Positions 11,892 to 24,638 of a DNA stretch of 64,000 bases are shown here, in pieces; positions within the stretch are counted from its first letter, which is position 1; the number at the start of each line of letters is the position of its first letter. The DNA comes from Xiphias gladius. Taxonomy: Eukaryota > Chordata > Actinopteri > Istiophoriformes > Xiphiidae. The DNA is taken from the NCBI RefSeq assembly GCF_016859285.1, contig NC_053422.1, forward strand, positions 21,989,501-22,053,500, given 5' to 3'. A program made the position numbers and the translations under genes. Below the pieces are notes generated by a model. The model did not search any database and was not told the DNA's origin. It saw only the letters and a program-made list of their open reading frames with translations.

Positions 11892-14800
11892 TCACTTGCT
11901 GGCACGCAGCGCCCGGCCCACCATCATGAAGACCAACCCAGAGACGAGCTCCAGAGGCACGCCAGCCACCGCCACCATGAACGACAGGCCGTAGAGCACT
12001 GAAACCTTGGCATCTGGACATGCCTCTCCTCTCTCCTGCAGGACGTAGCGCTTCACATCCACCACCTCCATCCACAGTACGTAGAGCAGAAGCGTGAACA
12101 GGAACAAGCAGGCTGTGGTGGGACATGGAGAGTGTCAGGAAGACACGGAGGCTATCACTGTAACACCAGAGGAATGTAGCTCCTAATCATCTCTGCTGTT
12201 ACCACGGTAGCAGTGTTTATGTTATTATAGTGACAGTGCTGCAGAGTGGCATCTGCTGCTCTGGTGTTGGGTGTGTATTTGTCATGTGACAGGTATGAAA
12301 TACTTATAGCAGCAATGGCTGCAGCACGTGTTTGTGTCTGTACATTCACCTATTCCCCCACCGGCAGTATATATTTCACACCACAGATGCTATGGTTATG
12401 AACTCCCCACATGTACATGCAGTTGTTTATATTTCACCAGCAGTGACGAGGAAGGCTCCACCCAGCTTGTAGAGTTGGTGGCTGATGAAGGGGACACCAC
12501 AGACCAAGAGGAAGCCTCCAGTCAGAGCTGAGACAAGCCCGACGATTATCAGCAAGGTCCAGAAACCCCGAAACACTGCACGAAACACAACAAGGCCGCC
12601 GTCAGAGCAGTGCACCTAGAGTATACTGGGCCATAGCTAACACTGAGGAGGTCATGTCCTCAATATTTCTTTCAACTTACACATGCTGGGTGTTTTATAG
12701 CCAGATACCACTGTTTCTACACTTATGCCAATGAATAAATAAAAGATGCAGTATTTTGCCACTAGAAAGGTATTACTGGCAGTGTGGAGATGACTTTGAC
12801 ACAGCATTTAGATCTTCATGTTGGAAAATGAAATAGTAAGAAAATATTGAACAATGAACCACAAAAATAAATATTAAAAATCCAACTCATTAAAAAAATG
12901 TGGGTGTGAGGATTTATATTGTTGGACTTTGACCAATGACTTCACTGTTCCTAAAAATCTCCCTTCGACCCTGCTTTGCATGTGAAATGAAGAGGATATA
13001 TGGATGCCATCTTTTTATTTCTTCTATTATTTTCCCGGTCATGACGCCTCACACGTTCATTCAATCCCACCCCTGAAATTTTAGCTATACTGTCAGGTAC
13101 AGTATGATGCAAATGGCCAAATGTAAATTTTGCATATGTGTATGTGCGTGCAAAAATACTTGCATGCATGTATGTGTGACTTGGCGAATTACCTGCTGTA
13201 GCATCGTAACTTGGATTAGGCACCTGTCCAAGAGCAACAGGCAGAGGGAAGAGGTAGCCATGGATACACACCTTGGACTCTGGCTGGTTTGCTACAGTTA
13301 AAAGAAATTGGGATCGTTAAAAAATAAAAGAAAATAACCTTCAAAGCCTAAAAAATTAATGCGCTTCAAAAAATGACTGGATGTGGTTGGGTACAGGGAA
13401 AAATAAGAAACACCACAGGAGTGCAAAGATTAGAGAAAAGCCAAAAACACCCCATAAACTGAAATAAATGCCAACACAATTCTTCTTACTTTCCTCCTGT
13501 ATATTTTCTGTCAAATATCCAAATTATGAGACATTTTTCTTTCCTGCACTTGTTCGCATGTCAAGCAGACCCAAGCATGAGACATGCAACCACACTGGAC
13601 AGGCCCCCACAAAAACGTTTTGCTGCCGTAGAGGAAAGTTTTCTACATACTGAAGAGAGTGGCCAGGACTGCATGCGCTGTGGGCTCCACCTGAAACACA
13701 CAGCGCCAGAAGAAACCCTCATGGTGGAGGGTGAGAGACGGATGAGAATCAGTGACTGCTTCCACTTCCAACTGGATCTAAGGAAGAGACAGAGATTGCG
13801 GACAAACACAGATAGACACTCAAATACCTAAAGATGGATGAACCTTTATTTCTCTCAGCTTTGTCAACACGTCTGTGCTCGCTGCTCTGTGTGAGTCTGT
13901 ACTTCCGTGGCGCCACGGCGTCAAACGTGTTTCTGATTATGGCCTGCTGGTCTGTGAGGTTTTCAAGGGGAACTTATGGAACACGCATGAGTGATACTCA
14001 CCACTTGCTTGTCAAATATATGATTGATGGCATGGAATAACACACAGCAACTTTAATCATCCTGTTCAATTTGAAAAGAAAGACTTTGTTGTGCTGTGAT
14101 GTTAGGGAGGAGTTCACAGGGGGATCAGCTTTTATAAATATATCCCTTACTTTGCATTTTGTGAACTCTCTCACAAATGCGGCATGGAAGAAATAAACTG
14201 GAAAATCAAAGGGGCAATACTGGGGTTTTTTTTTTTTTTTATGTGAAGATCAGTTGACTGTTCAGGGGGATTCCTACTCAGCTTTCGAAAAACAGTTGTA
14301 TCATGGCTCTGGAGGAGTCTGAGAAAATAACCCTGATGATGTCATCAGGGTTATTTTGGCTTGGGAGACTACTACTAAAAGTTAACATGCTAACATGCCA
14401 AACTAATATAGTGAACATGGTAGACATTATACCTACTTTACATCAGCATGTTAGAATGTTAGCACATTGATGCTAACATTTAGCTCAAAGCACCGCTGTG
14501 TCAAAGTACAGCCTCACAGAGCCGCTAGCATGGCTGTAGACTCTTGATCTGGTTAACAGAAAGCCTGTGCTGCAAACCGGGGGCATGGCATTTGACACAC
14601 ATGGGGGTGTTAGATGTCAGGGAGGGTCTGAAGAAACAATGCTATTGACTGCATAATGGGAGTGTAAGATCCAGTGTTTTCAGAGGTAGACACATACTAA
14701 AAGTCGCCAAAGTCAGACCAAAAGTCAAAATGTGTCTGTCTCTGCTGTATTGATTTTGTCTCTTCTTCGTCTAATCTGTCTATACTTTGGAAGTGCAATA

Positions 14801-15240
14801 CTAAATCACTTCACTACATCTTTAAATATCCTGTAGTGGTATAGCATGCACCCACTGTCTACCAGTCTCAGGTTCCAGACTGGTCTGTTTGTGGTTATCA
14901 CATGTGATGTTTCACTGATAAAAATAATACAGTAGAGTGACTATTATTATTTGCATTTGTTTAGCTTTAGAGATCACCAACCAATTCTAACAGCCAGCAG
15001 CAAGGTTTGCATTCAGTGTATGTATTTGTTTATGGATGATTTTGGGCACACATGTATCTGTCCTACCTCAGTCCCATTGGCATCTTTTCCCCCTGTCAGG
15101 GTTGTTTGCGTCGGCCATGTATATGGTCCACAGTTGTCACTGGCCACCAGCCAGTAGTCTGTACCAAAGGCCAGGAGTAAACACAGGGTCCCTACTGCCC
15201 CAAAAATCCCACCAGCCAAGGCTGCGGCTAACACCTTCAT
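11892..15240 (-). CDS. tmem182: Transmembrane protein 182 (TMEM182), 5 coding exons, 252 aa
   Basis: A four-pass membrane protein of the claudin/PMP22-like fold. In mammals TMEM182 is muscle-enriched and linked to myoblast differentiation and fusion. Coding exons on the minus strand are 15240-15067, 13777-13651, 13291-13193, 12575-12438 and 12112-11892. Every junction has GT/AG and the phases agree (174, 127, 99, 138 and 221 nt). The start is the ATG before KVLAAALAGGIFGAVGT, giving a first membrane segment at about residues 5-27 followed by FGTDYW, as in the family. The LHHEGFFWRC motif (about residues 75-84) is the claudin-like extracellular signature. A later exon gives FRGFWTLL and a second membrane segment, then YKLGGAFLVTAG. 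The last exon carries two more membrane segments (YVLWMEVVD; VLYGLSFMVAVAG). A potential N-glycosylation site is NGT at about 55. The protein is about 20 residues longer than human TMEM182 (229 aa), mainly between exons 1 and 2. Paralogue assignment (a or b copy) is not resolved. Confidence 0.9.
14270..14375. repeat. Perfect 16-bp-arm palindrome in a repeat-like block
   Basis: Bases 14324-14339 (aaaataaccctgatga) and 14342-14357 are exact reverse complements separated by two bases. This would form a stable hairpin or cruciform. It lies in tmem182 intron 1 just upstream of an interspersed repeat and looks like the core of a palindromic MITE. Confidence 0.7.
14375..14560 (+). repeat. GCTAACATGCTAACA-type interspersed repeat, partial copy
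   Basis: It reads gttaacatgctaacatgcc ... tagctcaaagcaccgctgtg ... ctagcatggctgtagactct. The same words recur at 20.40-20.60 kb (reverse orientation) and 34.16-34.31 kb. This is a well-known abundant fish repeat. It lies in tmem182 intron 1, is non-coding, and its boundaries are approximate. Confidence 0.7.
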
Positions 15241-15550
15241 GACTCCAGCCTAAAACCTCCTTCACTGTGCCCTTTCTCCTTAGCTTTCAGTCCTCAGGTC
15301 AGTGACTCCTCAGCTCCTCACTGGTGTCCACTGTGCAGCCCTCGGCCCAGCCCCAGTCCTAAAGAAAACAGTCTGTCTCTCCCAGCCACTCCCTGGCATG
15401 CTGGGAGCTGCAGGGTAAAGAGGCTACAGCAACTGAGGAGGTCAACTGAGGAGGGAGGGGGGGGGTTATTTTAGGAAGGCTGTCCGCATCAAATTACCAG
15501 TGGGTGTGCTGTGCATTTATAAAGACAACAAGGAGAGGCAGGATTGGTTT

Positions 15551-15671
<121 letters not shown>

Positions 15672-16050
15672 GTGGGAAACAAGTATCAGCATTTATGACT
15701 GCAAGGTATTTCTAAGGTACGTGTAACTCTTGGAGAGCCACTTTGAAAATGAATTAGACTGGAGATGTAAAAGACCCTCAAACCTCCACCAGGGCTGTTC
15801 AAGAGGTGAAGCATGGAGCTGAGGCAAGCTTTATTGTAGCTGGCAAACACTCAAAATGATAAAACTGGAAGGTGAATTATTTAACCCATTTTAAAAATTT
15901 TAATTGGAGGATGTCCATGAAATTGCTAAAAAACCTTTCATCAACCCAGTCCTGCATCCCACAAATAGTAACTTATGACTTTATGGAGCCATTTTTAAAT
16001 TCATTGCTTCAGATTTCTTTTCCCCCCTTTTTCTTTCTCACAGTCGGTCC

Positions 16051-19000
16051 TCATTGCTGCTTCTCGTTCTCCAAAACAAAGATGAGCTGTTTTTTAGGGG
16101 CTCTCCCCCCAGGTACTTGATGTTGTGGAGAGATCTGGTCCTCTCTGGCAGCTGAGGATTTTGGATCCACTGGTTCAGTCTGAGCCAAGGCTGCTGGGAC
16201 TGATGAATCCTGCAGAATTGGCCTCGGGCTTATGGAGCACACTGGCGAGAGAGGAGAGGCTAAAGTGGTCTCAAGAGCCACAAAGTCAGAGGAGTTACAG
16301 CATGGTTGTCAGGGTCAAAGGCGGGGAGGAGGAACGAGACAAGGGACAATCTGATGATATGTCTCTATACTCTGTGTTATTTTATAGCACAGGCGTGGAG
16401 AAACAAAACTAAAATTGTGTATGGATAAAACAGTTATTTCTTGAAACATAATTTGAGTACAAGCAGTCTTTCTTTCCTTTGGACCTTAGTCCGGGGTAGA
16501 GGTTGGAAACATGAAGGAGATCCTGCATTTAATATGTGGTTTTTGTACATGCATACAGCATGTTTTGCACTTTACCTGTGTGAGACCTGCTGAGTCCTGC
16601 TCTCACTCTGCGTGATCCATCGAACACTCTATCCTCCCGCTGTCACAATGGAAACACAGCGAAAAAATGTTTTGGGTTTTTTTTTTTATCCTAAGCTCAT
16701 TTCTTCAAAAATAGCTAGTGGACATAATGTCTCTGTTCCCACAAAAAATAATGAATGTTTTCCTTAATTAAAGCTGTCTCTTCTTTAGAAAAATATTGAT
16801 CTACTATACTGTATTTAGTTTTATTCAAAACAGGACAAAATACAATTAATCATTTATATTTTCAAGTACTGCCTGATAAACTTCATGTGGCCTTCCCTTT
16901 CTGCAGAATGGATGAGGAATGTAGCATTCAAATTCTACACGTGGAATTATGATATCATTTGCTGAATATTTTCTTGCTTTAAAAAAAAAAAAGGATCTAC
17001 AGAAATAAGGCTTATTGTTAAGGTGGATACCTGTAAATGCATACCTGTGTGGTTACATGCCTACAGTACCTGTGACCACTGTGTGATTGTATTATAATTG
17101 TATCTCTCTCCCAGACTCTGGTGTCTTTGAAGGGGTCTCCTTGTTTTGTCCATGGTGGCGTCCTGGTGCAGAGTGTGTCTGCTGTAAGCCGGCGTCTGCT
17201 AGAGAGAGACCACACACATGAACCCAGAAATGAACAGATGAATAGTACATGCCTGTAGTAAGCATGCTCTATTTTCATAACACTAAAAAAAAAAATGTTC
17301 TTTTGATATCAAAATTGGTGGTTAGGGAAAAACAGGTTTCCCAAAAGAAATAAGAGACATATCAACTAGAGTTTTGAATTTACCTTATTGTTAACGTTTT
17401 GAAGGTTTCTGGAGAGGATACGCCTGATGCTGTCAATCTCCTCTGGTAAGAGAGGACGGCTGTGGGAGCGAGGATCCACTCTAAAGCGAGGTGTGAATAT
17501 TCACAACCATTTAGCCAAAAACTGTGTTGTGAAGATCAGTTTGAGTGGCGTAATTGTGGCTGTAAGTAGGAAAAACCCTGAGAATTGACAGGGTAAGTGT
17601 CGATATTCTGCTACTTTTGACTTTCAGGGTTGAACAAGGCTTCACCATTGAGGAACATTAATTTTTTAAAGATCTGAAGTAACACAGATAACCATGACGG
17701 TCATGAAACTTTTCTTACTGTCATCAGAATCCTTATGGGACTCCTTCTGTGAAGACATTGAGATCCTTTCTGTGCACGATGCTGACATAGAGTTAAAAAA
17801 CAAAAGAAAATTCTCACAGTGGTGGTGCCACCTTGTCTCCTCTCAGCTCCCTTCTCTCCAGCTCCTGGTAAACTCGGAGGATGCTGGAGCGAGCTTGGTG
17901 GTCCTCCCGGATCAGGAAACGACGGAGGTACTTTTTGTTGAACTGCTCAAACCTCACACACACATAGGTACACACACAACATCCATTAGTTTCCAGTCGA
18001 CTGTGGAAAAATGATCAGAAACCTATTTGCTGCCATCTACTGGGGATTTCAGGTCCTATTGTTATGGACATGCTCCACCACATATTTTAGAGGAAACCCA
18101 AAGAGAAGGTAAAATAAAAGTACAATAAGTGAAACTAACTTGTCTTTCCAGAAGTGCTGTCCCCAGTAACCAACCACATCCTCTATTCCGGCCAGCAGGT
18201 GATCAATGAGCTAGGAAGAGACGTGATATCAACACATTATTCATATATATATATTTTGATTCTAAGTACATTTTTCCATATGCTGTGTGTGATGATTTGA
18301 TTTCCAAATGCGATGAGATTCTGTGCCATGCACCCACAACTCCATCCCTACATGTCCAGTTTCTACACTCAAAGTAATTCAGAAATGTGTTCTTACTATT
18401 ATTTTCCCTTTCACTAAAATATATATATATATATATGCCTCTGCTAGATCATTTGATTCAGTGCACCATGCGTACACTTAATTCTACTCTGTGTACACTG
18501 CATGATAGAAAATTAGAAAAACTAAACTAAGAAAATTGAAATATGGGGAAGCTCTGAAGCTAAATGATATAAAAATTTTGAATAAAGCTACAGCATGTGA
18601 TCTTGTTGGTTAATTCCAAAGTTAATACTAGCTATATTGAGGCGCTGAATTAATTAAACACTACAAAATAAAATCACCGTTCACAGTAATACTGGTGTTC
18701 CAAATGACAGACCCTCCACTTTGCTGTCACTTCACTTCTCACCCTGCTGTGGATCTCCTCACTGACAGTAGGCATAGCTCTCTTCTTCCTCTTCACATCC
18801 AGTAGCTCCACCAGAGGCCTTATGGTCATCCCCTGGTAACCAGACAAAGCCAAACCAAAAACAAATACAACCAAAAAAGCAATCCATGAAACCAAACATA
18901 CAGAAAGCAAATAAATAATCAAATACAGGAACTGGTTTTCATACAAATTCACATGTGACATTGTTCTCCCACCTGTACAAAGACAGTGAAGAGAATGACC

Positions 19001-21979
19001 ACAATGGTTGTTGTGATGAAGAGTCTTTTCTTTGGGAAGTCATCAATGAGAAAGACGAGGGAGAAACAGATCGCCCCTCTCAGGCCACCGTAGGCAATGA
19101 TGAACTGATCTCTAAAGGTCACGGCATTCCTCCGGAGCTTGTTCACCACAGCAGTCAGCAACAGAACACCTCGAGAAGGAAGGGAAATATGTTGAACCCT
19201 CCATTTTGACAACTTTTTATCAAGCTTCTTGCCAGAGAATCATTGGTACAATGGCAGACAGGAAAGATTTTTAAAGTTACCTGTGGCCCTCCATACGAGG
19301 CAGAGCAGCAGTGTGGAGCAGACAAAGGGCCAGCTCCACATATGGACGTCCTGTATCGTGGACACCCCCAGGAAGATGAAGATTAAGGTTTCACTCACGC
19401 TGCTCCACATCTTCAGGAAGTACTGGATGCTGGTCTTGCTGCGCTCTGACACATTAGCCTCCACATACTGTTTCATGGTGACGGCGCAGGTCACAATGCT
19501 ACAGGAAGGGGAAGAAACAAAACCTATAAGACAAAAAAACATATTTTACCAAATAAAACATTTACAAAAGGAGGTGTTTGAGTTTACGTTAATCCTCAGC
19601 AGCACTCACGCCATGATACCAGAGAGGTGAAGCATCTCTGAGGTCAGGTAGGACAAGTAGGAGTAGAGGAAGACAAAGAGCGGGGCGATGACCTGGGCTC
19701 TGGAGGTGAACCGTGAGGTGAGGGCCGCCACCAGGCCAAAGAAGAGCCCTACACACAGGCCACCGAGGCCCACCATCACCACCCTGCACCCACCCAGCAA
19801 CACATCCAGTCCTGACACTGATGGTAGGCGGAGGAAGGACTCAAACAGCTTGTAGAGAACCTTAGGGGAAGTAAAGTGCATTACGTACGGTAGAAAATAT
19901 TTGATTTCACACACACACACACACACACATACACATATACACCACCTCTCCCCTCACCACAGTAACAGCGTCATTGAGCAGCGACTCTCCAAACACCAAG
20001 ATGTGCAGTTGTTCGTTAACATGCATCTCCTGGAAGACAGAGAGCACGGCCACGGGGTCGACGGCAGCGATCAGAGAGCCAAACAGCAGGCAGTGAAGCA
20101 GAGAGACGTCTCCCAGAGAGCTCTGGGCCAGCACACACACACCGTACAGAGACAGGCCGATGCCCAGCACGTTCCATAAGGTTCCCAGCACTGCATACCT
20201 GGAAACATGTCGCCAATATAACTCTTAAATTTTCCTTTGAATCTGCCTCACTTGGCCACAGCGCAACAACCTGTAAACACGACACTGACATATCATCCCC
20301 TTATAGAGCTGATGCGGAGAACCAGCTGTTGGCAAACAGTTGTAACGGTGCTGGCCATAAAACCAAAACAATGAGCTGCAAGAAGTCAAAACTGAGGGAA
20401 GTCAGCAGGCCAGGCGGTAGGTAAACACAACAGTGCTTTTAACTAGATGCTAATGTCAGCATGCTGCTATGTTCATAACGACAATGTTAAGCAAGAATAA
20501 TATTTACCATGTTCACCCTTTTAGTTTAGTGTGTTAAGATGCTAACATTTGCTAATTAGGACTAAACACAGCTGATGGTGATGGGAATATCATTTTGTTC
20601 TTTTAACTTCTTGTTTCAGGGCTTAAATTATGCCAAATAAATTGAATGGAAAATGAGAGATGGGTTGTGCATTTAAAATACAATTTATATATATTTCCCT
20701 TTAATATAGACATATTTGGCACATTTTAAAACTTGATAATCCAAACTGGAGAATTGGATTTTCTATTTAAAACAAAACTCTGTCTTATAATATGTGTTTA
20801 AAAGATTAAAGAAAAGTGTCTTTCCAAAACCAGAGTGTATTCAACAGTGTTTGCACACAGAAGATTAAAACAAACAAAAAAGTTAAACACTGAAAGTGTA
20901 CTAACCAGAGGATGGTACCGAGATTTTCAAAGAACAGCCTCCCTGGCAGGAAGTATCCCGCATCCAAGACGATTGGCGGGAGCAGAAAGAGGAAGAAGGC
21001 ATCAGCGCTGAGAGTCGGGGGAGCGGAGTGACGAACACCATATATCACACCTCCCACCAGGAGCCCCACCATGATGAGGAGACAGCTCTCTGGGACGACT
21101 GCAGGAAGTCGACCAGACCAGTGGAAACCTGAGGGGTTGAGACGGAGAGAAGAAAAAGATAAAAGGACATCCCAATAGTGACTTAACAGTGTTAAAAGTA
21201 GAACTCCATCAACAGAGCGCTACTCTCATACACATCACACACATGCAAATTCTTAAAATGAATGCTTGTGTTGGTTTTACAGTGTCCAAAAACAAAAAAG
21301 ATCTCAAAAATATTTGGGAACAATTACAGAGAGAGAAAGTGAAAGTCAGAAATTCAGAAAACCACTGATGGTGGTATATGCTCCACTTCTCTTTAAAATC
21401 TGGAACACAGAAATTCTCTTCTATTGTTTATTTGATATGAACAAACTGGATTTTAATATGTACTTTCCCTCATGCCTTTATATTTCATATATGTACAGAA
21501 GTAACCAGAAAGTAACTGAAATTTATGTCACTTAGTTTGGTCAATAACTTGAATTATATTATGATAAAGTAGTCAATAAAGTAACTTTTATTAACATTCC
21601 TGACACTGAATGTATGTCACCTTCTGCAACTCTGAGCCCCATATTTCCAGTTTCATTTCAAACCTATAATAACATCTAACCACAAGTTACATCCAGTCAA
21701 AAGCTGGCTTCTCGTGTATGAGTAAAAGTAAAGCTCAGGCTTACCCAGTTTGGCCAGTGAGGCCAGCATGATCCACAGCACGATCTCAAAGGGTGCCTGC
21801 ACATGGTTGTAGTCCACGCTGAAAACCCTCAGAGGCACGGGCAGATCCACAGACAGGCCGCCATCGCTGCTGTTGAAGCCCAGTGAGGGGAGGTGGTTGT
21901 AAGGCTGAGGGAGCTCGGCAGGGGGGGTCAGGCCCAAACATCCCAACAGACAGGCAGAGAGCAGCAGAGAGAGAGCCAT
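16051..21979 (-). CDS. slc9a2: Sodium/hydrogen exchanger 2-type (SLC9A2/NHE2), 13 coding exons, 713 aa
   Basis: An electroneutral Na+/H+ antiporter of the plasma-membrane NHE group; in fish, NHE2 acts in apical ion and acid transport. Coding exons, minus strand: 21979-21745, 21128-20906, 20198-19958, 19860-19610, 19498-19281, 19169-18973, 18832-18743, 18210-18140, 17952-17818, 17480-17384, 17198-17070, 16639-16576 and 16241-16051. All have GT/AG, and the phases add up to 714 codons with the stop. The start ATG precedes a hydrophobic segment ([16 protein letters not shown]), a likely cleaved signal. Conserved parts in order: [19 protein letters not shown] (about 59-77); [26 protein letters not shown]; the ion-site segment FGESLLND (222-229); [25 protein letters not shown] (416-422); [17 protein letters not shown]; then the cytosolic regulatory part with GIEDVVG and [13 protein letters not shown]. 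The last three exons (Ser/Arg-rich [24 protein letters not shown]; tail ending in VLENEKQQ) are less conserved and rest mainly on phase and splice signals. Residues mix NHE1- and NHE2-like features. Linkage to tmem182 matches human 2q12 (SLC9A4-SLC9A2-MFSD9-TMEM182), so SLC9A2/4 orthology is likely but unproven. Confidence 0.9.
20400..20620 (-). repeat. GCTAACATGCTAACA-type interspersed repeat, second copy
   Basis: It lies in slc9a2 intron 2 and is reversed relative to the 14.4 kb copy. Words shared on the opposite strand include taccatgttcac, aagatgctaacatttgct and gctgatggtgatgggaat. Boundaries are approximate. Confidence 0.6.
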
Positions 21980-22057
21980 GCTGGGACAACAGGAGAGAGA
22001 GAGAGAGAGACAGAGAGAGAGAATAGGACAGGGGTTATGGAGGTGGGGGAGGGCAAG

Positions 22058-22060
<3 letters not shown>

Positions 22061-22110
<50 letters not shown>
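22061..22110. repeat. (CA)n microsatellite next to slc9a2 5' end
   Basis: About 24 CA units sit 80 bases upstream of the slc9a2 start codon, preceded by a (GA)n tract at about 21992-22021. They lie in the presumed 5' UTR or promoter. Confidence 0.9.
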
Positions 22111-22113
<3 letters not shown>

Positions 22114-22179
22114 CAACCTGACCGCGACTCATGCAGCCACTAATGTGCACAGGAATCCCTGAGCTAGCAATGATATCCA

Positions 22180-24638
22180 TCCAGCAGTACAGAGCTCAAC
22201 ACACACACACACAAATACACACACATATCAGTTGCATAATTTGAAATAAATAGTGACATATTTTGTTTTTATGAAAAAGCCTCTTGGAGTTGGCTCAACA
22301 ACATTTTCAACAGCTACACTTATATTGTGATGGCAGTGATGTTTATTTTCTTGAAAGCTGTGTGCCGTTGTGACTTATTCGATTTCTAATATCCAGCTCT
22401 GTGCACATATAACTGGTGAGATGAAATCAACAGATAACAGATTTCACATATTTCAAACAAACAAACAAAGAGACAGGTTACTGTGTAATATGGCCTATTA
22501 TGATTATTGAAATGATTTAGAATAGTACATCATATAGAGTTCAGGAGATTCTTCTTCTGAAATGAACAAATATCTTCTCTTGTGGCAAGCAAAAGATTTT
22601 CATTTGCAGCCAAGACAATATCTTTCCCTTCCAGTGTCTTATTATTAATTTCACGGCTTATCAGTTTTCTATGTTTTTCTCATTTCATTTCAATATGCTT
22701 GCAGTCTAGTCAATTTCATGGCCAGCATAAGGACTGCTATCAGAATAAAGCTTTTACTGTATAATTACCCAACATAATGGGCTCAGTGAATTTAGTTGAC
22801 CAGGTCATTTACACAACAAATTTGCTCTTAATACTAAAAACATGTTTTGTGATTACCAAAACTTCAAAGAAATGGTTTGTCGTTTGAGATTGGGATAGTT
22901 TAAGTTTGAAATTAAATGAGAATAATAAAACTAAGGCTCAAAAAAGAGACTTTCTAATGACGCATTTTCTTAAAGGTTTTTTTTGTTGGTGTATCTAAGG
23001 GCTTTCTTAAATAAGTTGTTTATAAATGACTTATTTATGAGTAATAAGCCAATAATAACAACAACTTTTAGGATGCCAGCCTTCGAAAAGTTTTCTTGTT
23101 CTAGCATTACTTGCTTTGATTGTTTCTTCAGAGGAGAATGTAACCACTTATAAACCCTTTACAAAATATGCTTTATTAGAAAGTGGTATCTTCTTGTGTG
23201 ATAAAACAGACTTTGAGGCTAGGTTAAGATTTTTTTCATCTCCTTGCAAGCCGATCAACAAATAAAAGTAGCGCCTGTTGGCTCCCGGTGATAACGCACC
23301 TTTTTGGTAGACAGCACTCACTGTGTAACTATGTAATCGTGCCCATGTACTTACAGTCAAAACCTAATACAATTCTCGGACATGTATAGACGGTAATGTA
23401 TGATAACGTGCTGATAACAGGTTTACACCGCACTTCTAAACATTTGAATTTGAAGTCGTGGAGCCTCTGGAACTCAAGGTTTTGTCTCGATTTCCCCTTA
23501 GAGGTCTGGACAGTTAAGTTCACACTGAATGTGGCTTCGGCTCCAGCTCTGAAGCCCTCTGCAAAGCTGACATTCAGTTTAGCTTGGCTCTCTGGCCTCA
23601 GTGAACCATTAGCACTGCAGACATATTGACTTGTCACCGTAGGAAAGGCAGGTTCGTCTCCAGGATCCTGGATCTAGCTCACCTAAATAGAATGCACTCG
23701 TTATTTTGTATGTAACAAAGTCTGATGAGACACCGTCACCTCAAATCTGTTAATTACGGGAAAAAATCTCTGTGAATCTCTATTTTCCATCTCTTTGCAC
23801 GGATGAGTGAATTGCCTTAGGTTTCCAAAAAGCCACGTGTGTCAGTACATGGTAATGGATCACCATCACCCTCATTGTGGGAGCTCTGAGTGGCCCAGAT
23901 GTGAGGATCTGTGCTTCACAGGTTCCAAATCAACCTTAAGTAAGCAGATGCATCAGAAATCTTCAGGCTGTTCCTCTGTCAGGTCACACTGGACCCCTAC
24001 GTGATCTGCATGTGCCTGTAAAAGACCTTCATGTATACTTCACAGTAAAGTCAAACTACATAATACACACAGACAACTGTCTCCCTAATTTAAAAATCAG
24101 AATATCAAGATTCATTTATGGTATCATCAGGTCGGCTGCAGTTGGTCCATTGAAATTACAATTGTAAATGTTATGGAAGATTTTAACGAAACCTTTAACT
24201 GCATAAGAAAAGATTCAGAACTTTCGGACATGTCAAGATGATTTCATGACTCTTTTATTTTAGTTTATTTACACCACAGGGGTTATATTACAGAAGAACA
24301 CATGCTTATTTAGAGGGCCTTTCCAGTGTGCAGTGTGAATATACACTGGATTACAGTTTGCGCTATTATATTACCTTAATAACACACGCCCACTTACAAT
24401 GTCAGTAAAATAAATTCTCATGAATACCAGGTAAAGTCGGCGTGGTGTAGTACAACGATCTAACAGCAGATGGCACATGAGAGCAGGTAAATCTCAGGCA
24501 TCATTTCATTAAGCAATTAAACAAAGACATTAGGTAAACAGAGCTAAACAAAAATAATTCACATTTCAGTGTGTAAACTTGGGAGTGAAGTACAGAAGCA
24601 AAAATATAATACTTTTGCAGGATTTATTCATTCAGCTT
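22180..24638. other. Intergenic between slc9a2 and the TASL-like gene
   Basis: AT-rich and mostly featureless. It presumably holds the slc9a2 promoter (near 22.1-22.3 kb) and the 3' UTR of the TASL-like gene (downstream of 24639 on the minus strand). The only coding-like signal is the orphan open frame at 23329-23676, listed separately. Confidence 0.5.
23329..23676 (-). other. Orphan open frame, possible isolated exon
   Basis: A minus-strand frame opens after an AG at the sequence gctag and reads about 115 codons, including EPAFPTVTSQYVCSANGSL and SFAEGFRAGAEATFSVNLTV. The first two thirds look protein-like: balanced composition, two N-x-S/T sequons (NVS and NLT) and no repeats. There is no initiator ATG and no recognised family, and GT donors after FKFKC are not decisive. 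It could be an exon of an unrecognised gene, a gene relic or chance. Confidence 0.25.

Noticed and set aside
17818-17831. Earlier donor (gtggca) for slc9a2 exon 9
   Set aside because: Splicing there leaves phase 0 and puts exon 10 out of frame. The gtgaga donor 14 bases downstream restores the phase and the family reading [21 protein letters not shown].
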